This document shows positions 39,321 through 50,427 of a stretch of 64,000 nt of DNA, piece after piece. The DNA is from DATADW01 sp963733905 (lineage in GTDB: Bacteria; Actinomycetota; Acidimicrobiia; Spongiisociales; DATADW01), in NCBI GenBank assembly GCA_963733905.1, contig CAVTEU010000019.1, forward strand, positions 62,001-126,000, read 5' to 3'. Both the position numbers and the translations under genes were made by a program. The notes beneath the pieces were generated by a model. That model saw nothing but the letters and a program-made list of their open reading frames with translations. It had not been told where the DNA came from and ran no database searches. The first letter of the stretch is position 1; every line of letters starts with the position of its first letter.

Positions 39321-39966
39321 TTAGGAGCGGAGGAAGGCGAGGACGGCAAGCACCCTTCGATGGTCGTCGGGGGCGGGGAGCAGGCCGAGCTTGGTGAAGA
39401 TGCTTGCGAACGTGACCCTCCACCGTCTTCGTGTTGAGATACATCCGTTCGGAGATCGCCTGGTTGGACCGGCCCTCCGCCATCAAAGTCAGCACCTCGC
39501 GCTCTCGATCGGTGAGCGTGTCGAGCGGGCTTGACTCTCGGGCCCGCCCCACGAGGCTCGCCACGACCTCCGGATCGATGACCGACCCACCGGCACCGAC
39601 GCGGCGCACCGCATCGGTGAACTCCCGCACGTCGGCGACTCGATCCTTGAGCAGATAGCCGAGGCCCCCCGCTCCGCCGGCGAACAACTCCAGGGCGTAG
39701 GTCGTCTCGACGTACTGCGACAAGACGAGCACTCCGATTTCGGGTTGCTTCGACCGGATCTGGTGGGCGGCGCGCAGGCCTTCGTCGGTAAACGTCGGGG
39801 GCATGCGAACATCCACCACCGCCACGTCGGGGGGGTCAGCCCTGATCGCTTCCAGCAGCTCATCCGCAGTCCCGGTCTGGGCGACGACGTGGAAGCCGGA
39901 GTCGGACAGCAATCGCGCCACGCCCTCCCGAAGCAGGATCGAGTCGTCGGCGAGTGCGACCCGCAT
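39321..39966 (-). CDS. NarL/LuxR-family response regulator (one frameshift)
   Basis: About 215 residues. The receiver domain has ALADDSILLREG, VAVVDVRMPP and GYLLKDRV. The LuxR HTH is LTDREREVLTLMAEGRSNQAISERMYLNTKTVEGHV. Removing one T of GTT near 39412 gives HVASIFTKLGL and the natural end RRVLAVLAFLRS at 39321. It is the last gene of a signalling cluster with a cyclase and a histidine kinase upstream. Confidence 0.85.
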
Positions 39967-40568
39967 GGATCGGGCGGGATCGGCTCGCGGTCCGGGTGAG
40001 CAGCTTTACCGGGTCGTCGGCGGGGACCACTCTGATCACCCTGACCGGGATCGGCACAGACCTTTCACCCTTGTCTCGCCGTGGGCGACGTACCCCACAT
40101 CGTCGATCGCACCGGCAAGGTGCACCACCTCGGGTGACGCCAGGATCTCACCGGGACCGGCCAGGCTGCAGAGCCGGGCGGCCAGGTTAAGCGAACCGCC
40201 CCGGTACCCGCCCTCGACGGTCACCGCCTCGCCCGCGTCCAAGCCCATTCCGACATAGAGGGGCATCTCCGGTTCCTCGATGGCGTGCTCGCACCAACTG
40301 GCCCTGGAGACGCGACGCCGGCCAGGATCGCTTGCCGCGGCGAGTCGAACCCGACCAGCACCTCGTCGCCCTTGAAGTCGATCACCGCGCCGTGATGGGC
40401 CGCTGCGACCTCACCGGTCATGTCGACAAAGGCGGTGGTCAGCCGGCCTGCGGCCTCGTCGCCGTACTCATGGGTGAACGACGTGTAACCGCGGATATCG
40501 GCGATGAGGAAGATCTTGACGCCGAGAAGGCACCGCCGGCAGATTCCGTGCCGCTCGTCATCGGACAC
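39960..40568 (-). CDS. class III adenylate/guanylate cyclase domain protein (frameshifted, 3' end uncertain)
   Basis: A compact cyclase with an almost complete catalytic set: metal Asp in FLIADIRGYTSF, second Asp and Lys in DFKGDEVLVGF, transition-state Asn and Arg in GGSLNLAARLCSLA. The start VSDDERHGICRRCLLG carries a CxxC pair. Indels near 40310 and 40060 split it. The tail PVRVIRVVPADDPV runs up to the response-regulator start, where the exact stop is unclear. Its place between a kinase and a regulator gene suggests it serves the same pathway. Confidence 0.7.
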
Positions 40569-40642
40569 CGGCTGGGCCACTGGAGTCCCGCTCGGCGAGC
40601 GACCCGCTCCCGCACCGTCGACTGGGCCGGCTCCGACCGGGA

Positions 40643-42735
40643 TCAGGCAGCGGAGCAGTCGTGCCCCTCTCCGAGCGGACTGCGCACCTCGATGACACCG
40701 CCGACCGCCTCCACTCGGTCGCTCAGCCCCGCAGACCCGACCCTCGCCCGGCGTCGGCGCCTCCCACGCCGTCGTCGGACACCTCGACTCTGGAGCCACC
40801 CCGTCGTCGAGGCTGACGCGCACCCGGACGGCGGTCGCTCCCGAGTACTTGGCCGCGTTGGCCAGCCCCTCGGCGACGACGAAGTAGGCGGTGGCTTCGA
40901 CCGCTGCGGGAAGACGACGCTCGAGTGTCGACTCCACCGTGGCCGGCACGGCGCTGCGATCGGTGAGCGAGGTCGAGCGCGGGGATCAACCCCCGATCGG
41001 TGAGGATCGCCGGGTGGATGCCTCTGGCCAGGTCGCGCAGCTCGCTCAGTGCGAGGTCCAACTCCTCCGAGGCCTGATCGAGCCGCTCTCCGAGCCTGCT
41101 CCTCGGAGTCGGTATCGACCATGCTCCCGCGCCATGCGGAGTGCGAGGGCTATCGAAACAAGCCGTTGCTGGGCCCCGTCATGGAGGTTCCGCTCCAGAC
41201 GACGCCGCTCCTCGTCCTGGGCGGTCACCAGCCGCTGCCGCGAGCTGCGCAGCTCCTCGACCAGCCGGACGTTGCGCAACACCAGCCCGGCCTGGAGGCG
41301 AGATCCTCGAGCAGCTTCGCTTCCGCCGAATTGAGAGGATCGCTGCGGTGCTTGACCACGCTGATCACACCGAGGAGCTCGCCCTGGTGGCGGACGGGGA
41401 CGGCGGCGTCGGCGTCGGGAACCGACACCTGTGCCGTCCACCACGGTCGGCGGTTCGAGCGGAGGGCTGGCCTGAGTCTGACCAGACACGCCTCCCGCAC
41501 CAAGTCCGGTCCGACCCGGAGCCAGACCTCCACCCGGGCGGCACCGATCCCTTCCGCCACCATGCCCGCGATCCGGGGCAGAAGCTCCTCGGTGGCCTGG
41601 GTGTGGGCCATCCTTCCCGAGAGATCCGACAGCACCTCGTAGGGCGTCGCCCGCTCGACCGTAGACAACGCGGTTGGCGAAGCGCTGCACCCACTCGCGC
41701 ATCGGTTGAAAGGCGACCGCCACCACCGCGGTGGCCACGATCGACAACACCAGGTTCCCCGAGCCGCCCACCAGGGTGCCGATCCCCACCACGAGGGCCA
41801 CGTACACGACAGTGACGAACACGGCCAGAACCCCGTACACCAGGGTCTTGTTGATGACCACATCGACGTCGTAGAGCCGGTAGCGGAGAATGGCGATCGC
41901 CGCCGAAACTGGGATGCCGGCCAGCAACAGAGCGAGAATGATCGTCGATCCACGCCGATTCGTCGACCGCCGGAACCAGCGATGAGCGCAACAACCCAAG
42001 CGACCAGGAGACGCTACCGCAAAGAGGAGCCACTTCAACTGCGCTCGCAGCTCGACATCGGCCCGTGCGATAACGCACCACCAGCGAGGCCAGCGCCAAG
42101 ACGCGAGAGCAGCGCCCAGCGCCAGGTAGACGACGCCGAATACGGCGACTGTCTTCCTCGTCATGAGGCGAAGCCTTGGCGACGCCGATCGGGTTGGGCA
42201 CCGTCACCTCCTGACCACTGCGGAGTTGAACGTGATGAGCTACGGGTTGGAAGACGGTGGAGCACCATGAAGCCCGACCGCGAGCACGAGGGCCGCCCAA
42301 CCGACCCAGGCCCACCGCGGGCTCGGCGGATGTCCCGTGGGGAACAGCAGAGCCGGGAAGACCAGCGCGAAGGACCAGGGTCGGGTTCCAGAACAGCTCT
42401 CCCACGATGGCGGTGAATGCCCCGGGACGGAGCGCCGGGCTCGGCCAACCGCAGCCCCCAGCAGCTGGACGGCGGCGCCCAGCATCGGGCGCCAGCCCGA
42501 TGAAGGCGAACAAGGGCCCGAGATCGGTGCCCAGGCACTCGCAGCATCAGCACCGCACCCACGACCGCGAAGGAGAAGAAGGCGAAAGCCGACGGGAATC
42601 TCCTCGAGGCTGAGGTCATTGAGCGAGGTAGTCGCTGATCAAGGAGTGACACGGCCAGGACTCCGGCGACAACGATCACCGCCCATCCGGCGACGGTCCA
42701 CCGGAGGCTTCGAGCACGCCCTCGCGTCCGGTCAT
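40643..42735 (-). CDS. membrane sensor histidine kinase, GAF + HisKA_3 (multiply frameshifted)
   Basis: Pieces in order: several membrane helices (AVIVVAGVLAVSLL, FFSFAVVGAVLML, AVFGVVYLALGAAL, YGVLAVFVTVVYVALVVG), then a GAF-like domain (EELLPRIAGMVAEGIGAARV, GELLGVISVVKHR). The HisKA_3 box has the phospho-His in ERNLHDGAQQRLVSIALALR and is followed by LARGIHPAILTDRGL. A HATPase_c domain follows (VVAEGLANAAKYSGA, VSDDGVGGAD, GLRGLSDRVEAVGG). More than ten indels split it. Start ATG 42735 overlaps the upstream receiver gene's stop (ATGA). Its cognate regulators are the NarL-type at 39.3 kb and/or the receiver at 42.7 kb. Confidence 0.75.
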
Positions 42736-43171
42736 GCGCGACCTCTCCTCGAGAATCGGCACCGCCGAGTTGTCACACAGCTCGGTCTGGCCGACTGGTC
42801 GTTCATCGGTTCACCCACCAGGTGGCGGATGCGGGCACCGGACAGTTCCGCCTTGGGGACGAAGCCCACTGCTCCCGAGGACTCTATGTCGTCGCCGTAG
42901 TCGGACTCGTCTCTGGTCGACACCAAAACAACGGTCGTCGTCATCTCGTTGAGAAGGCGCCGGGTGATCTCGAATCCGCTCGCATCGGGGAGCTGGACGT
43001 CCATGAGAACCACCTCCGGTCGCGAGGACAAGCCGCCCGTAGCCCGGACTCGCCGTCGACGGCTTCGCCGATCACGTCGAACCCCTCGCCCTCGAGGAGG
43101 TCGCGAGCGAAGCATCGGAAGCTTGGATGATCGTCCACGATCAGGACCGTGACATGGTTGCATCGTGCCAC
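42732..43171 (-). CDS. response-regulator receiver protein without output domain (frameshifted)
   Basis: About 145 residues. VTVLIVDDHPSFR, VVLMDVQLPDASG, VVLVSTRDE and VGFVPKAELSG supply the acidic pair, phospho-Asp, Thr/Ser and Lys of a receiver. There is no DNA-binding domain before the stop, which overlaps the kinase start. One indel near 43030. It may act as a phosphate sink or by protein contact in the kinase-cyclase cluster. Confidence 0.7.
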
Positions 43172-43282
43172 TTGACCCGGCCCGACCGCCAGAGTGCTGA
43201 CACCTGATTCCAGACCGGGCGACTAAGGGTTAACCCTGGTTGGAACGCGAGAGCAGGTCCCCGACGGAGCGCCCAGCCCTGC

Positions 43283-44898
43283 TCAGCGTCTCGTCCTGGC
43301 GTTGACGATGTTCGAGTACGGGGAGGCCTGGTCGGATTCGAACCCCCGCACCCGGTAGCGGTAGGTGGTATTGGGACTGAGCCCGACGTTTCGGTAGCTC
43401 GAGGCCGTCCCGCTGAGCCGGGCGATCTCGGTGAAGTTGGTGCAGCCGGCGCCGCGGCAGCGCTCCACCCCCACCGCGGTCTGGTCGGGGTCCTGGTTGG
43501 TCCACGCCAGACGCACCTCGGTTCGCGTGGTACGGTCACCCGGAGCGCGCTGGGGGCGATCAGCGGTGATGGCGGTGGCGGCGGTGTGTCGGTGTTCGAC
43601 AACCGCAGCGTGAGCATGTCGTAGAGGCTCTGCACGAAAACGGCGTCTCCGGCGTTGGCGACTCGGACCGAGATGCCGCGTCCGTTGCCGCTGAGGGCAA
43701 CCCACTCGACCGAACCCGCTGGCGTGTACTTCACCGTCACCAACTGCAGGTAGTCGGTTCCCCCTTGGCGTATGAGACGGGCCGCCGTCCCCGGTCACGT
43801 ATATCCCGCCGGCCGAGTCGAGATCGAGGGCCCAGGGGCGCTCATCGTGGGTAACGGTTCCCCGCTGTAGGGCTGCGACCAGCGCAGCGTCCCGTCCGGG
43901 GCGAGCTTGAGCGTCACCCAATCCAAGAAGAACGTCTCCGTCGGTGACTCGACACCGGCGACGATGACGTCACCCGCAGAGTCGACCGCCACCCGGTACC
44001 CGAAGACCCTTGCGAGAAGAACCGATTCCAGAGCAAATCCGCACTCGGAATTGAGCTTGACGACCGCCAGTTGATCCGAGGTCTCAATCGTCCACCGACT
44101 CGCCGTGGCATAGAGGACGTTTCCTGGTCCGAAAGCCGCATCCCAGGCGGTGCCGAGCTCGGGTTGGATGTTTCGACCCACCTCGTTGCCCTGCGAGTCG
44201 TAGATGACAGCAAAGAACTGAAGACCGCTGGAACCCACGGCGGCGACCCGGGTCCCATCCTGGCTCACCGCCAGCGAATAGGGCTCATCGGCGGTGTTGG
44301 CCCCTCCGCCGTCGAAGGCACGAGTCCACAGCCGAGTCCCATTGGGGGCGTATTTGATCACCACGGTGTCGATGGTCAGGCTGCCGAAAGCATTGGGCAG
44401 CCCCATCCGCCCGACCACGTAGGCGTTGCCAGCAGCGTCGGTCTCGACCCGGACAGTCCTCCCGAACGGGACCGAGATGACGTCCTTCCAAAGCAGGTTT
44501 CCCGCGGCGTCGTACTTGTAGACGACCCAGCCCGCCGGGTTGGAGTTTCCCACGATCAAGTAGGCGCTCACCACCACGTTGCCCGCCGGGTCGGTGGCGA
44601 GCCACGAGGCGCGTGCCCGCTCGTCGGCGGTTGGGTAGGGACGTTCCCAGAGCAGATCGCCGTCTGGGCTGTACTTGCGGGTCGGGACGGTGTCGCCGAC
44701 AACGCTCGAACCGACGACGAAGACGTTGTCGTCGGCGTCGATGTCCATCATGATGCCATCGTGGTTGGGGACGGTGCGGCGCCACTCCTCGACCGGCGCT
44801 GGGGGCGTCTGCCCCCCTGCGGGTAGCGCGCCTTGAGTCAGAAGAACAAGCGTGAACCCGGCGGCCGCCAGCCACCGGCTCTTATGTCTGCCGTCCAT
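43283..44898 (-). CDS. secreted beta-propeller protein with C-terminal fibronectin type III domain (frameshifted)
   Basis: About 540 residues. The signal sequence WLAAAGFTLVLLTQGALPAGG is followed by repeated blades of the SBBP/NHL-like kind (DADDNVFVVGSS, DPAGNVVVSAYL, DAAGNAYVVGR, DSAGDVIVAGV, DSAGGIYVTGDG), a Pro-rich linker and an FN3 module (SPNTTYRYRVRGFESDQAS). Indels lie near 43800, 43770 and 43540. An extracellular binding or structural role is likely; no enzyme residues seen. It is divergent from pobA across about 200 bases. Confidence 0.75.
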
Positions 44899-45103
44899 GT
44901 TTCGCCGCTCCCTGCTCGACGCTACACCCGACACACCCCTCCGGCTCAGGTGGCATTTCGGCGCTTGATCGGCGGCGCCCTTTCCTATCTCTCAGTTCGC
45001 TCCACCGGGGTCCGACGGTTCGCGGTTTCTCGAGGCACCGGGGTCCCCCGTCCGAAGTCGACCCGAGCATCACCCGTCCCGATAGAGCAGCGACCCGCAC
45101 GGC

Positions 45104-46352
45104 ATGAAGACGCCAACACTCACTCTTCCGCCTACCGTCTTCCGCCTTCCGTCTCCGCAGTTCCGGCAGAATGCGCGAATCGACACACAAGTGGTGATCG
45201 TCGGCGGCGGACCGGCGGGTCTGCTGCTCTCCCATCTGCTCCACCTCGGGGGCGTCGAGAGCGTCGTCCTCGAGCGCCAGACGCGGCAGCACGTCATGGA
45301 GCGGATACGGGCCGGGGTCCTCGAGTTCGGCACCACCCGGGTGCTGCGCGACGCCGGGCTCGGCGAGCGGATGCTGCGCGAGGGCTTCATCCACCGCGGC
45401 GTCGCCATCGCCTTCGGAGAGCGGGTGCTGCGGATCGACTTCAAGGAGGCGACCGACAAATACGTCACCATCTACGGGCAGACCGAGGTGCAGAAGGACC
45501 TCTTCGCCGCGGCCGATGCCAGGGGCGGTCTGATCATCGACCGGGTCGAAGACGTCGAGATCCACGATGCTGACACGGAATCGCCCCACGTCACCTTCGT
45601 GCGTGACGGAACGACGGAACGGATAGAGACGGTGTTCGTCGCCGGGTGCGACGGATCTCATGGCGTGAGCCTGCAGGACGATCCCACCGGAGGTAGTCCG
45701 GACCTACGAGAGGGACTATCCGTTCGGATGGCTTGGGTTCCTCTCCGAGACACCACCGGTGAGCAACGAGCTCATCTACGCCAACAGCACGCGGGGTTTT
45801 GCCCTCTGCTCGATGCGGAACCCCCACCTCAGCCGGTACTACGTGCAGTGCCCGCTCGACACCACGGTCGAGGACTGGCCCGACGACCGGTTCTGGACCG
45901 AACTGAAGAGCCGGCTTCCCCGTCTGGTCAGCAACCGGATGGTCACCGGGCCGTCGATCGAGAAGTCGATCACCCCGCTGCGCAGCTTCGTCGCCGAGCC
46001 GCTCCGCTTCGGGAACCTGTTCCTGGCGGGCGACGCCGGCCACATCGTCCCGCCGACCGGCGCCAAGGGTCTCAACCTCGCCGTGTCCGACGTCGTTTAC
46101 CTGTCCCGCGCCTTCACCGAGTTCTTCAAGAACAAGAGCGAGGACGGGATCAACCGCTACTCGGAACAGGCGCTCCGCCGGGTCTGGAAGGCGGTCCGCT
46201 TCTCATGGTGGATGACGACGATGCTCCACCGCTTCCCCGACGACGGAGAGTTCGGGCTCAAGATCCAGCACGCCGAACTCGACTACCTGGCGTCCTCCAA
46301 GGCGGCACAGACCGCCCTCGCCGAGAACTACATCGGTCTCCCGTTCAGTTGA
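45104..46352 (+). CDS. pobA: 4-hydroxybenzoate 3-monooxygenase (one frameshift)
   Basis: Flavoprotein hydroxylase making protocatechuate. FAD motif VVIVGGGPAGLLLSHLLHLGG, TTRVLRDAGLGERM, the DG motif GCDGSHG and the FLAGDAGHIVPPTGAKGLN segment are all canonical. A frameshift near 45685 is repaired to reach ERDYPFGWLGFL. The first 25-30 codons (from 45104) consist of degenerate heptamer repeats, so the real start is probably near 45170-45190, just before IDTQVVIV. It faces away from the propeller gene and converges on pcaD. Confidence 0.88.
45124..45160. repeat. degenerate heptamer repeat at the 5' edge of pobA
   Basis: Units CTTCCGC, CTACCGT, CTTCCGC, CTTCCGT and CTCCG follow each other with a 7-base period and resemble the reverse complement of the CAGACGG class. 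Their presence argues that the annotated first codons of pobA are non-coding. Confidence 0.55.
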
Positions 46353-47149
46353 TCACGGCTTGCGGGTTCTCGAGGAAACTTGGCAAGCTCATCGGTGAAA
46401 ACCTCTGGTTGATCGAGGTTGGCGACGTGGGCTGCACCCGCAAGGATCCTGAGTCGACTGCCGACGATGGCGGCGTGAAGGCGCTCCATGTCCCGAGGCC
46501 GGGGTCGAGGCATCGAGCTCGCCGCCGATGAGAAGAGTCGGCACGCCTATCGACCCCAATACACCGCCTAGGTCGGAGGCGGCCAGGGCGGCGCAACAGC
46601 CGGCGTACCCCTCCGGGTCGGTGGACAGCAGAGCCTCCACAGCGCTTGCGTACCAGTCGGGATGCGCCGACGGGAAGCCCGGTGCAAACCGAGCCGGGAC
46701 CGTCTCTCGCAGCGCGGCCATACCATCGGTGCGCACCGCCTCGATCCGGGCCGTTCCAATAGGCTGCGTCCCCGATTCGGGCGGCGGTGTTGGCCGCGGT
46801 GACCGAAAGCACAAGCTCAGGGCGGTGGGCGGCGATCCAAAGCGCGATCTGCCCCCCCATCGACACCCCGGCGATGATGGAAACGTTCGAGCCCCGCTGC
46901 CTTGGCCGCGGCGAGGACGTCGCCCGCCAGCATCTCGAGCGAATACGGCCCCGGAGGTGAGCCGGACTGCCCGTGGCCCCGGGTGTCGACGGCGACGATG
47001 CGGTAGTCCGCCCCCAACGCTTCGATTTGTGGAGCCCACATCGAATGGTCCCAACCGATCGAGTGGGTCAGGACCAAGCCGGGGCCATCCGCCGGCCCCA
47101 AGACCCGGTATGCGATCCGGCAACCGCCGACATCGACGGCGTCGGTCAC
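46345..47149 (-). CDS. pcaD: 3-oxoadipate enol-lactonase (frameshifted)
   Basis: Alpha/beta hydrolase of about 265 residues. GPGLVLTHSIGWDHSMW, VDTRGHGQSG, nucleophile elbow AGVSMGGQIALW, acid region PTLLIGGELDASTPA and catalytic His in GAAHVANLDQPEVF are all present. The GTG start at 47149 gives VTDAVDVGGCRIAYRVLGP. Indels lie near 46895, 46745, 46500 and 46385. It is the last gene of the pca operon. In the sequence as given its frame is continuous with pcaB (see finding). Confidence 0.83.
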
Positions 47150-48265
47150 TCGGCGTCCACCGATGGCGAGAATCGTGTCCACCAAGGCGCCCGCCTCGCC
47201 GATGTCGCGTTCCATTTCTCCGAGGTTGGCCGCCATCGCCTCTGGGTCCACCTCCAGGTCGGCAACGGCTCTGGCGGTGGCCTCGACGGCGGCACCGGCC
47301 GCCTGGAATGCGGCGGGCACGGCCCACCACTCTGCGTGCCAACCCCCGACGCCCCGCTCCAACTCGGGGGGCGGGCCGTGAGGACGATGGCTGCCGCCCC
47401 GCGGCTCACCTCGGCCGCGGCCAGCGCTCGCATCGGGTCGATCGGGTTCTGCTTACCGGCAATGCTCGACGAGCTTCCCGGTCTGGTGCGTACCTCCCCG
47501 AGGTGCGAGAGCAACACGAGATCGCCCGCGATCTTGGCCATGTCACCCGCCACGGCGGCTACCAGCGCCACTGGCTCCACCACGGGGGAGCGGTCGCCGT
47601 GCCATGGAGACGGCGGATTGGCCAGATCGAGCGACTCGGCCAGCAAGGCGGCGACATCGGGGCCGCGGCCCCCCAGCGCGTTGCGGGTACCGACCGCACC
47701 GCCGAGTTGGATGGGCAGTCGGTCACGTTGGTGCCGCAACAGGACGCGGTGCCTGACAACAGGCGCCATCCAGTAGGCCGACCCGCAAACCGAAGGTGGT
47801 GACACCGGCCGGTTGGAGGAAGGTGCGGGCCAGCGCCGGAGTGTCCCGGTGGGTGCGGGCCAAGACAGCCAAATCCGAGACCAGGGGATCCAGGTCGGCG
47901 AGCAGCAGACCGAACGCCTCCGCGATCTGGAGCATGGTGGCGGTGTCGACGACGTCCTGGGTGGTGGCCCCCCGATGGAGTGCCTCCCCTGCCTCGGCGG
48001 AGAGTTGCTCCCTCATCTGTTCGAGCAGCGGGATCACCGGAGTCCCCGCTTCCCAGCCGGCGCGGAAAACCTCGGTGGCGTCCACGATGATCGCCTCGGC
48101 GGCAACCGCGATCTCCGCAGCAGCATCGACGTCGATGATCCCGCACTCCGCCTCGGCGGCGGCGAGCGCCACCTCGAACCGAACCATCGCCGCCGCCCGC
48201 GCCTCGGGGCTGAAGACGGCGGACAATGCGTCGGTGGTGAACCCGGGGTCGAACCAGCCGCTCAT
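47146..48265 (-). CDS. pcaB: 3-carboxy-cis,cis-muconate cycloisomerase (frameshifted)
   Basis: Fumarase/aspartase-superfamily lyase. N-terminal MSGWFDPGFTTDALSAVFS and EALHRGATTQDVVDTATML are typical, and the superfamily signature appears as SSSIAGKQNPIDPMRA. C-terminal GWHAEWWAVPAAF and AANLGEMERD are present. About 370 residues is the short actinobacterial form. Indels lie near 47760 and 47385. The stop at 47146 needs one more shift near 47165; otherwise the frame continues into pcaD. It overlaps pcaJ by 4 bases at its own start. Confidence 0.83.
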
Positions 48266-49037
48266 CCGGGGCCGCCCCGGTGCGCTTGTTCGGTCCTCTC
48301 GTGCAACAGGCGGAGCACCGTCAGTTCCTCGGTCGTTGGTGGCTCGGTCTCACCGAGATCGGCGGAGAAGCGCACATCCCATCCCGTCGCCGCCTCTACG
48401 TCGCTCCGGCCCACACCCGGGTGAAGTGCGTCGACCACGAGTTCGTTGCTTTCCGCGTCGGGGGTGAGGGTGCAGAGGTCGGTGATGACCAGGGTCGGGC
48501 CACGCGTCGACACCCCGAGTGCCGTCCGTTCCACCCCGGTGGGCCCGAAACCGAGCGAGGTGACGAAGTCCACCCGTTCGACCATGGTCTTGGCGGTGTG
48601 GCGCATGGTGACGAACACCTGGCCGCAAGATGTGGCGATCTCCGGAGCGCCGCCGCCCCCGGGGAGCCGCACCTTGGGCCGGTGGTAGTCGCCGATCACA
48701 GTGGTGTTGATGTTGCCGAATCGGTCCAGTTGCGCCGCGCCGAGAAACCCGACCGAGATCCGGCCTCCCTGGAGCCAGTAGCGGAACATCTCGGGGACGG
48801 AGACGGTGGTCAACGAGGTTTCCGCCAGTTCCCCGTCGCCGATCGAGAGAGGCAGCACCTCGGGTTTGGTGCCGATCGTGCCCGACTCGTAGATCAGCGT
48901 GATCCCGGGTGCGTGCGTCAGCCGGGCCAGGTTGCACGCCGCCGACGGTGCCCCGATCCCGACGAAACAGACGTCGTCGTCGCCCAGCGCCCGCGCCGCG
49001 GTGATGGTCATCATCTCTTCGGGAGTGGCTCGCTCAT
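48262..49037 (-). CDS. pcaJ: 3-oxoadipate CoA-transferase subunit B (one frameshift)
   Basis: About 258 residues. DDVCFVGIGAPSAACNLARL, TLIYESGTIG (catalytic Glu), and GGGGAPEIATSCGQ are conserved in beta subunits of 3-oxoacid CoA-transferases. The ATG overlapping the pcaI stop (ATGA, 49037) is out of frame by one: inserting a G to give ATGAGCGAGGCC restores MSEATPEEMMTI, the expected N-terminus. It overlaps pcaB by 4 bases. Confidence 0.87.
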
Positions 49038-49843
49038 GCTCGGAGCACGTTCTCCTCCATCCAGTCGACGAACCCGTCGCGCTGGCGGGAGATGGCGTCC
49101 CAAGCCAGGTAGAAGGCGTTGTCTCGCCGGTAGTAGCCGTGGGCGTACGAGGGAGCGGCCCCGCCGGGGACCACCGCCACCATGTCGATCGTCCAGGCGG
49201 GGAGGACGACGCTGTTGAGGCTGGGTGGGTCGAGGTCGTCCACCACCTCCTCCACGGTGACCACCGTTCGGGCGGAAGCCAGCACGACCTCCTTTTGCAC
49301 CCCGACGATCCCCTCGACCAAGACGTTGCCGGTGCGATCGGCCCGCTGGGCGTGGATGATCCCGACATCGGGCCGCAGGGCGGGGACCGCGGCCAACTCC
49401 TCGCCGGTGAAAGGGCAGGTGACGGACCGGATCGATGGGTTCACCTCGGGAAGGCTCGTGCCCAGGTAGCCGCGGAACATGGCGAAGGGAAGACCCGACG
49501 CCCCCGCCGCCCATGCATTGGCCATGGCGGCGTGACTGTGCTCCTCGGTCTCCAACGGGCGGGGCCAGCCGTTCTCGACGGCATCGCGGAAGCGGTGCAG
49601 CGAGCCGACCCCGGGGTTGCCGCCCCAGGAGAAAACGAGCTTCGCCGCGGTGCCCATCCCGATCATCTGGTCGTAGATGAGATCGGGGGTCATCCTGATC
49701 AGGGTGAGGTCACGCCGCTGCTGACGGATGATCTCGTGACCGGCTGCGAAGGGGATGAGGTGGGTGAACCCTTCGAGTGCGACGGTGTCACCGTCGCGGA
49801 CCGTGGCGGCGATCGCCTCACGCAGGGAGGTCAGTTCCGCCAT
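49034..49843 (-). CDS. pcaI: 3-oxoadipate CoA-transferase subunit A
   Basis: 269 residues, intact. VRDGDTVALEGFTHLIPFAA contains the GxGG-like CoA-site region of alpha subunits. LVFSWGGNPGVGSLHRFRDA and RADRTGNVLVEG are conserved. With PcaJ it activates 3-oxoadipate to its CoA ester. Its ATG shares one base with the pcaG stop (TGATG). Confidence 0.9.
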   Translation of the reverse strand: MAELTSLREAIAATVRDGDTVALEGFTHLIPFAAGHEIIRQQRRDLTLIRMTPDLIYDQMIGMGTAAKLVFSWGGNPGVGSLHRFRDAVENGWPRPLETEEHSHAAMANAWAAGASGLPFAMFRGYLGTSLPEVNPSIRSVTCPFTGEELAAVPALRPDVGIIHAQRADRTGNVLVEGIVGVQKEVVLASARTVVTVEEVVDDLDPPSLNSVVLPAWTIDMVAVVPGGAAPSYAHGYYRRDNAFYLAWDAISRQRDGFVDWMEENVLRA

Positions 49844-50427
49844 CAGAACTCGAAGAAGACGGTCTCGTCGTCACCCTGGAACCGGATGTCGAAGCGGTAC
49901 TGCTGGGGATCACCGGGCTCGCCGCGCTTGGCGACGAGGGTGTGGCGCCGCTCGGCGGGGACCATGCCCAGCACCAGGTCGGCGCGGTTGGCTTCCTCCT
50001 CGTCGGAGAAGTAGACCCGGGTGAACGACGGGTTGAGCATCCCCCTCGCCTGGATGATCAGGTTGAGATGGGGCGCCTGCAACTCGCCCTCGGGATCGGG
50101 CACCGGTCCCGGCTTGACCGTCTCGATCAGATAGTCGCCGGTCTCGAAGTCGGTGAGCGCCCTGCCGAAACCGGTGAAACCATCGTCGAGGGCGATCTCG
50201 GTTCGGTTGTCGTCGGGGTGGCGGTAGCGACCGGCGGCGTTCGCCTGCCACACCTCGATGAGGGCGTCCTCGATCGGCCGCCGGTCGCCGTCGAGGACCG
50301 TCCCGGCGACCTGGATCCGTTTCCCGGGGACGTCGGGGCCGGCCAGCAGGTTCTCGCCCTCGGCGCCGAGCCGGAGCGAGAAGTAGGGGCCGAGGGTTTG
50401 CGACGGTGTCTGGCCGAGCCGCCCCAT
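49843..50427 (-). CDS. pcaG: protocatechuate 3,4-dioxygenase alpha subunit
   Basis: 194 residues, intact. TPSQTLGPYFSLRLG is the alpha-subunit start, followed by DALIEVWQANAAGRYRHP, PHLNLIIQARGMLNPSFTRVY and the C-terminal RFDIRFQGDDETVFFEF. The alpha subunit shapes the active site while the iron ligands sit in beta. The ATG shares one base with the pcaH stop. Confidence 0.93.
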   Translation of the reverse strand: MGRLGQTPSQTLGPYFSLRLGAEGENLLAGPDVPGKRIQVAGTVLDGDRRPIEDALIEVWQANAAGRYRHPDDNRTEIALDDGFTGFGRALTDFETGDYLIETVKPGPVPDPEGELQAPHLNLIIQARGMLNPSFTRVYFSDEEEANRADLVLGMVPAERRHTLVAKRGEPGDPQQYRFDIRFQGDDETVFFEF

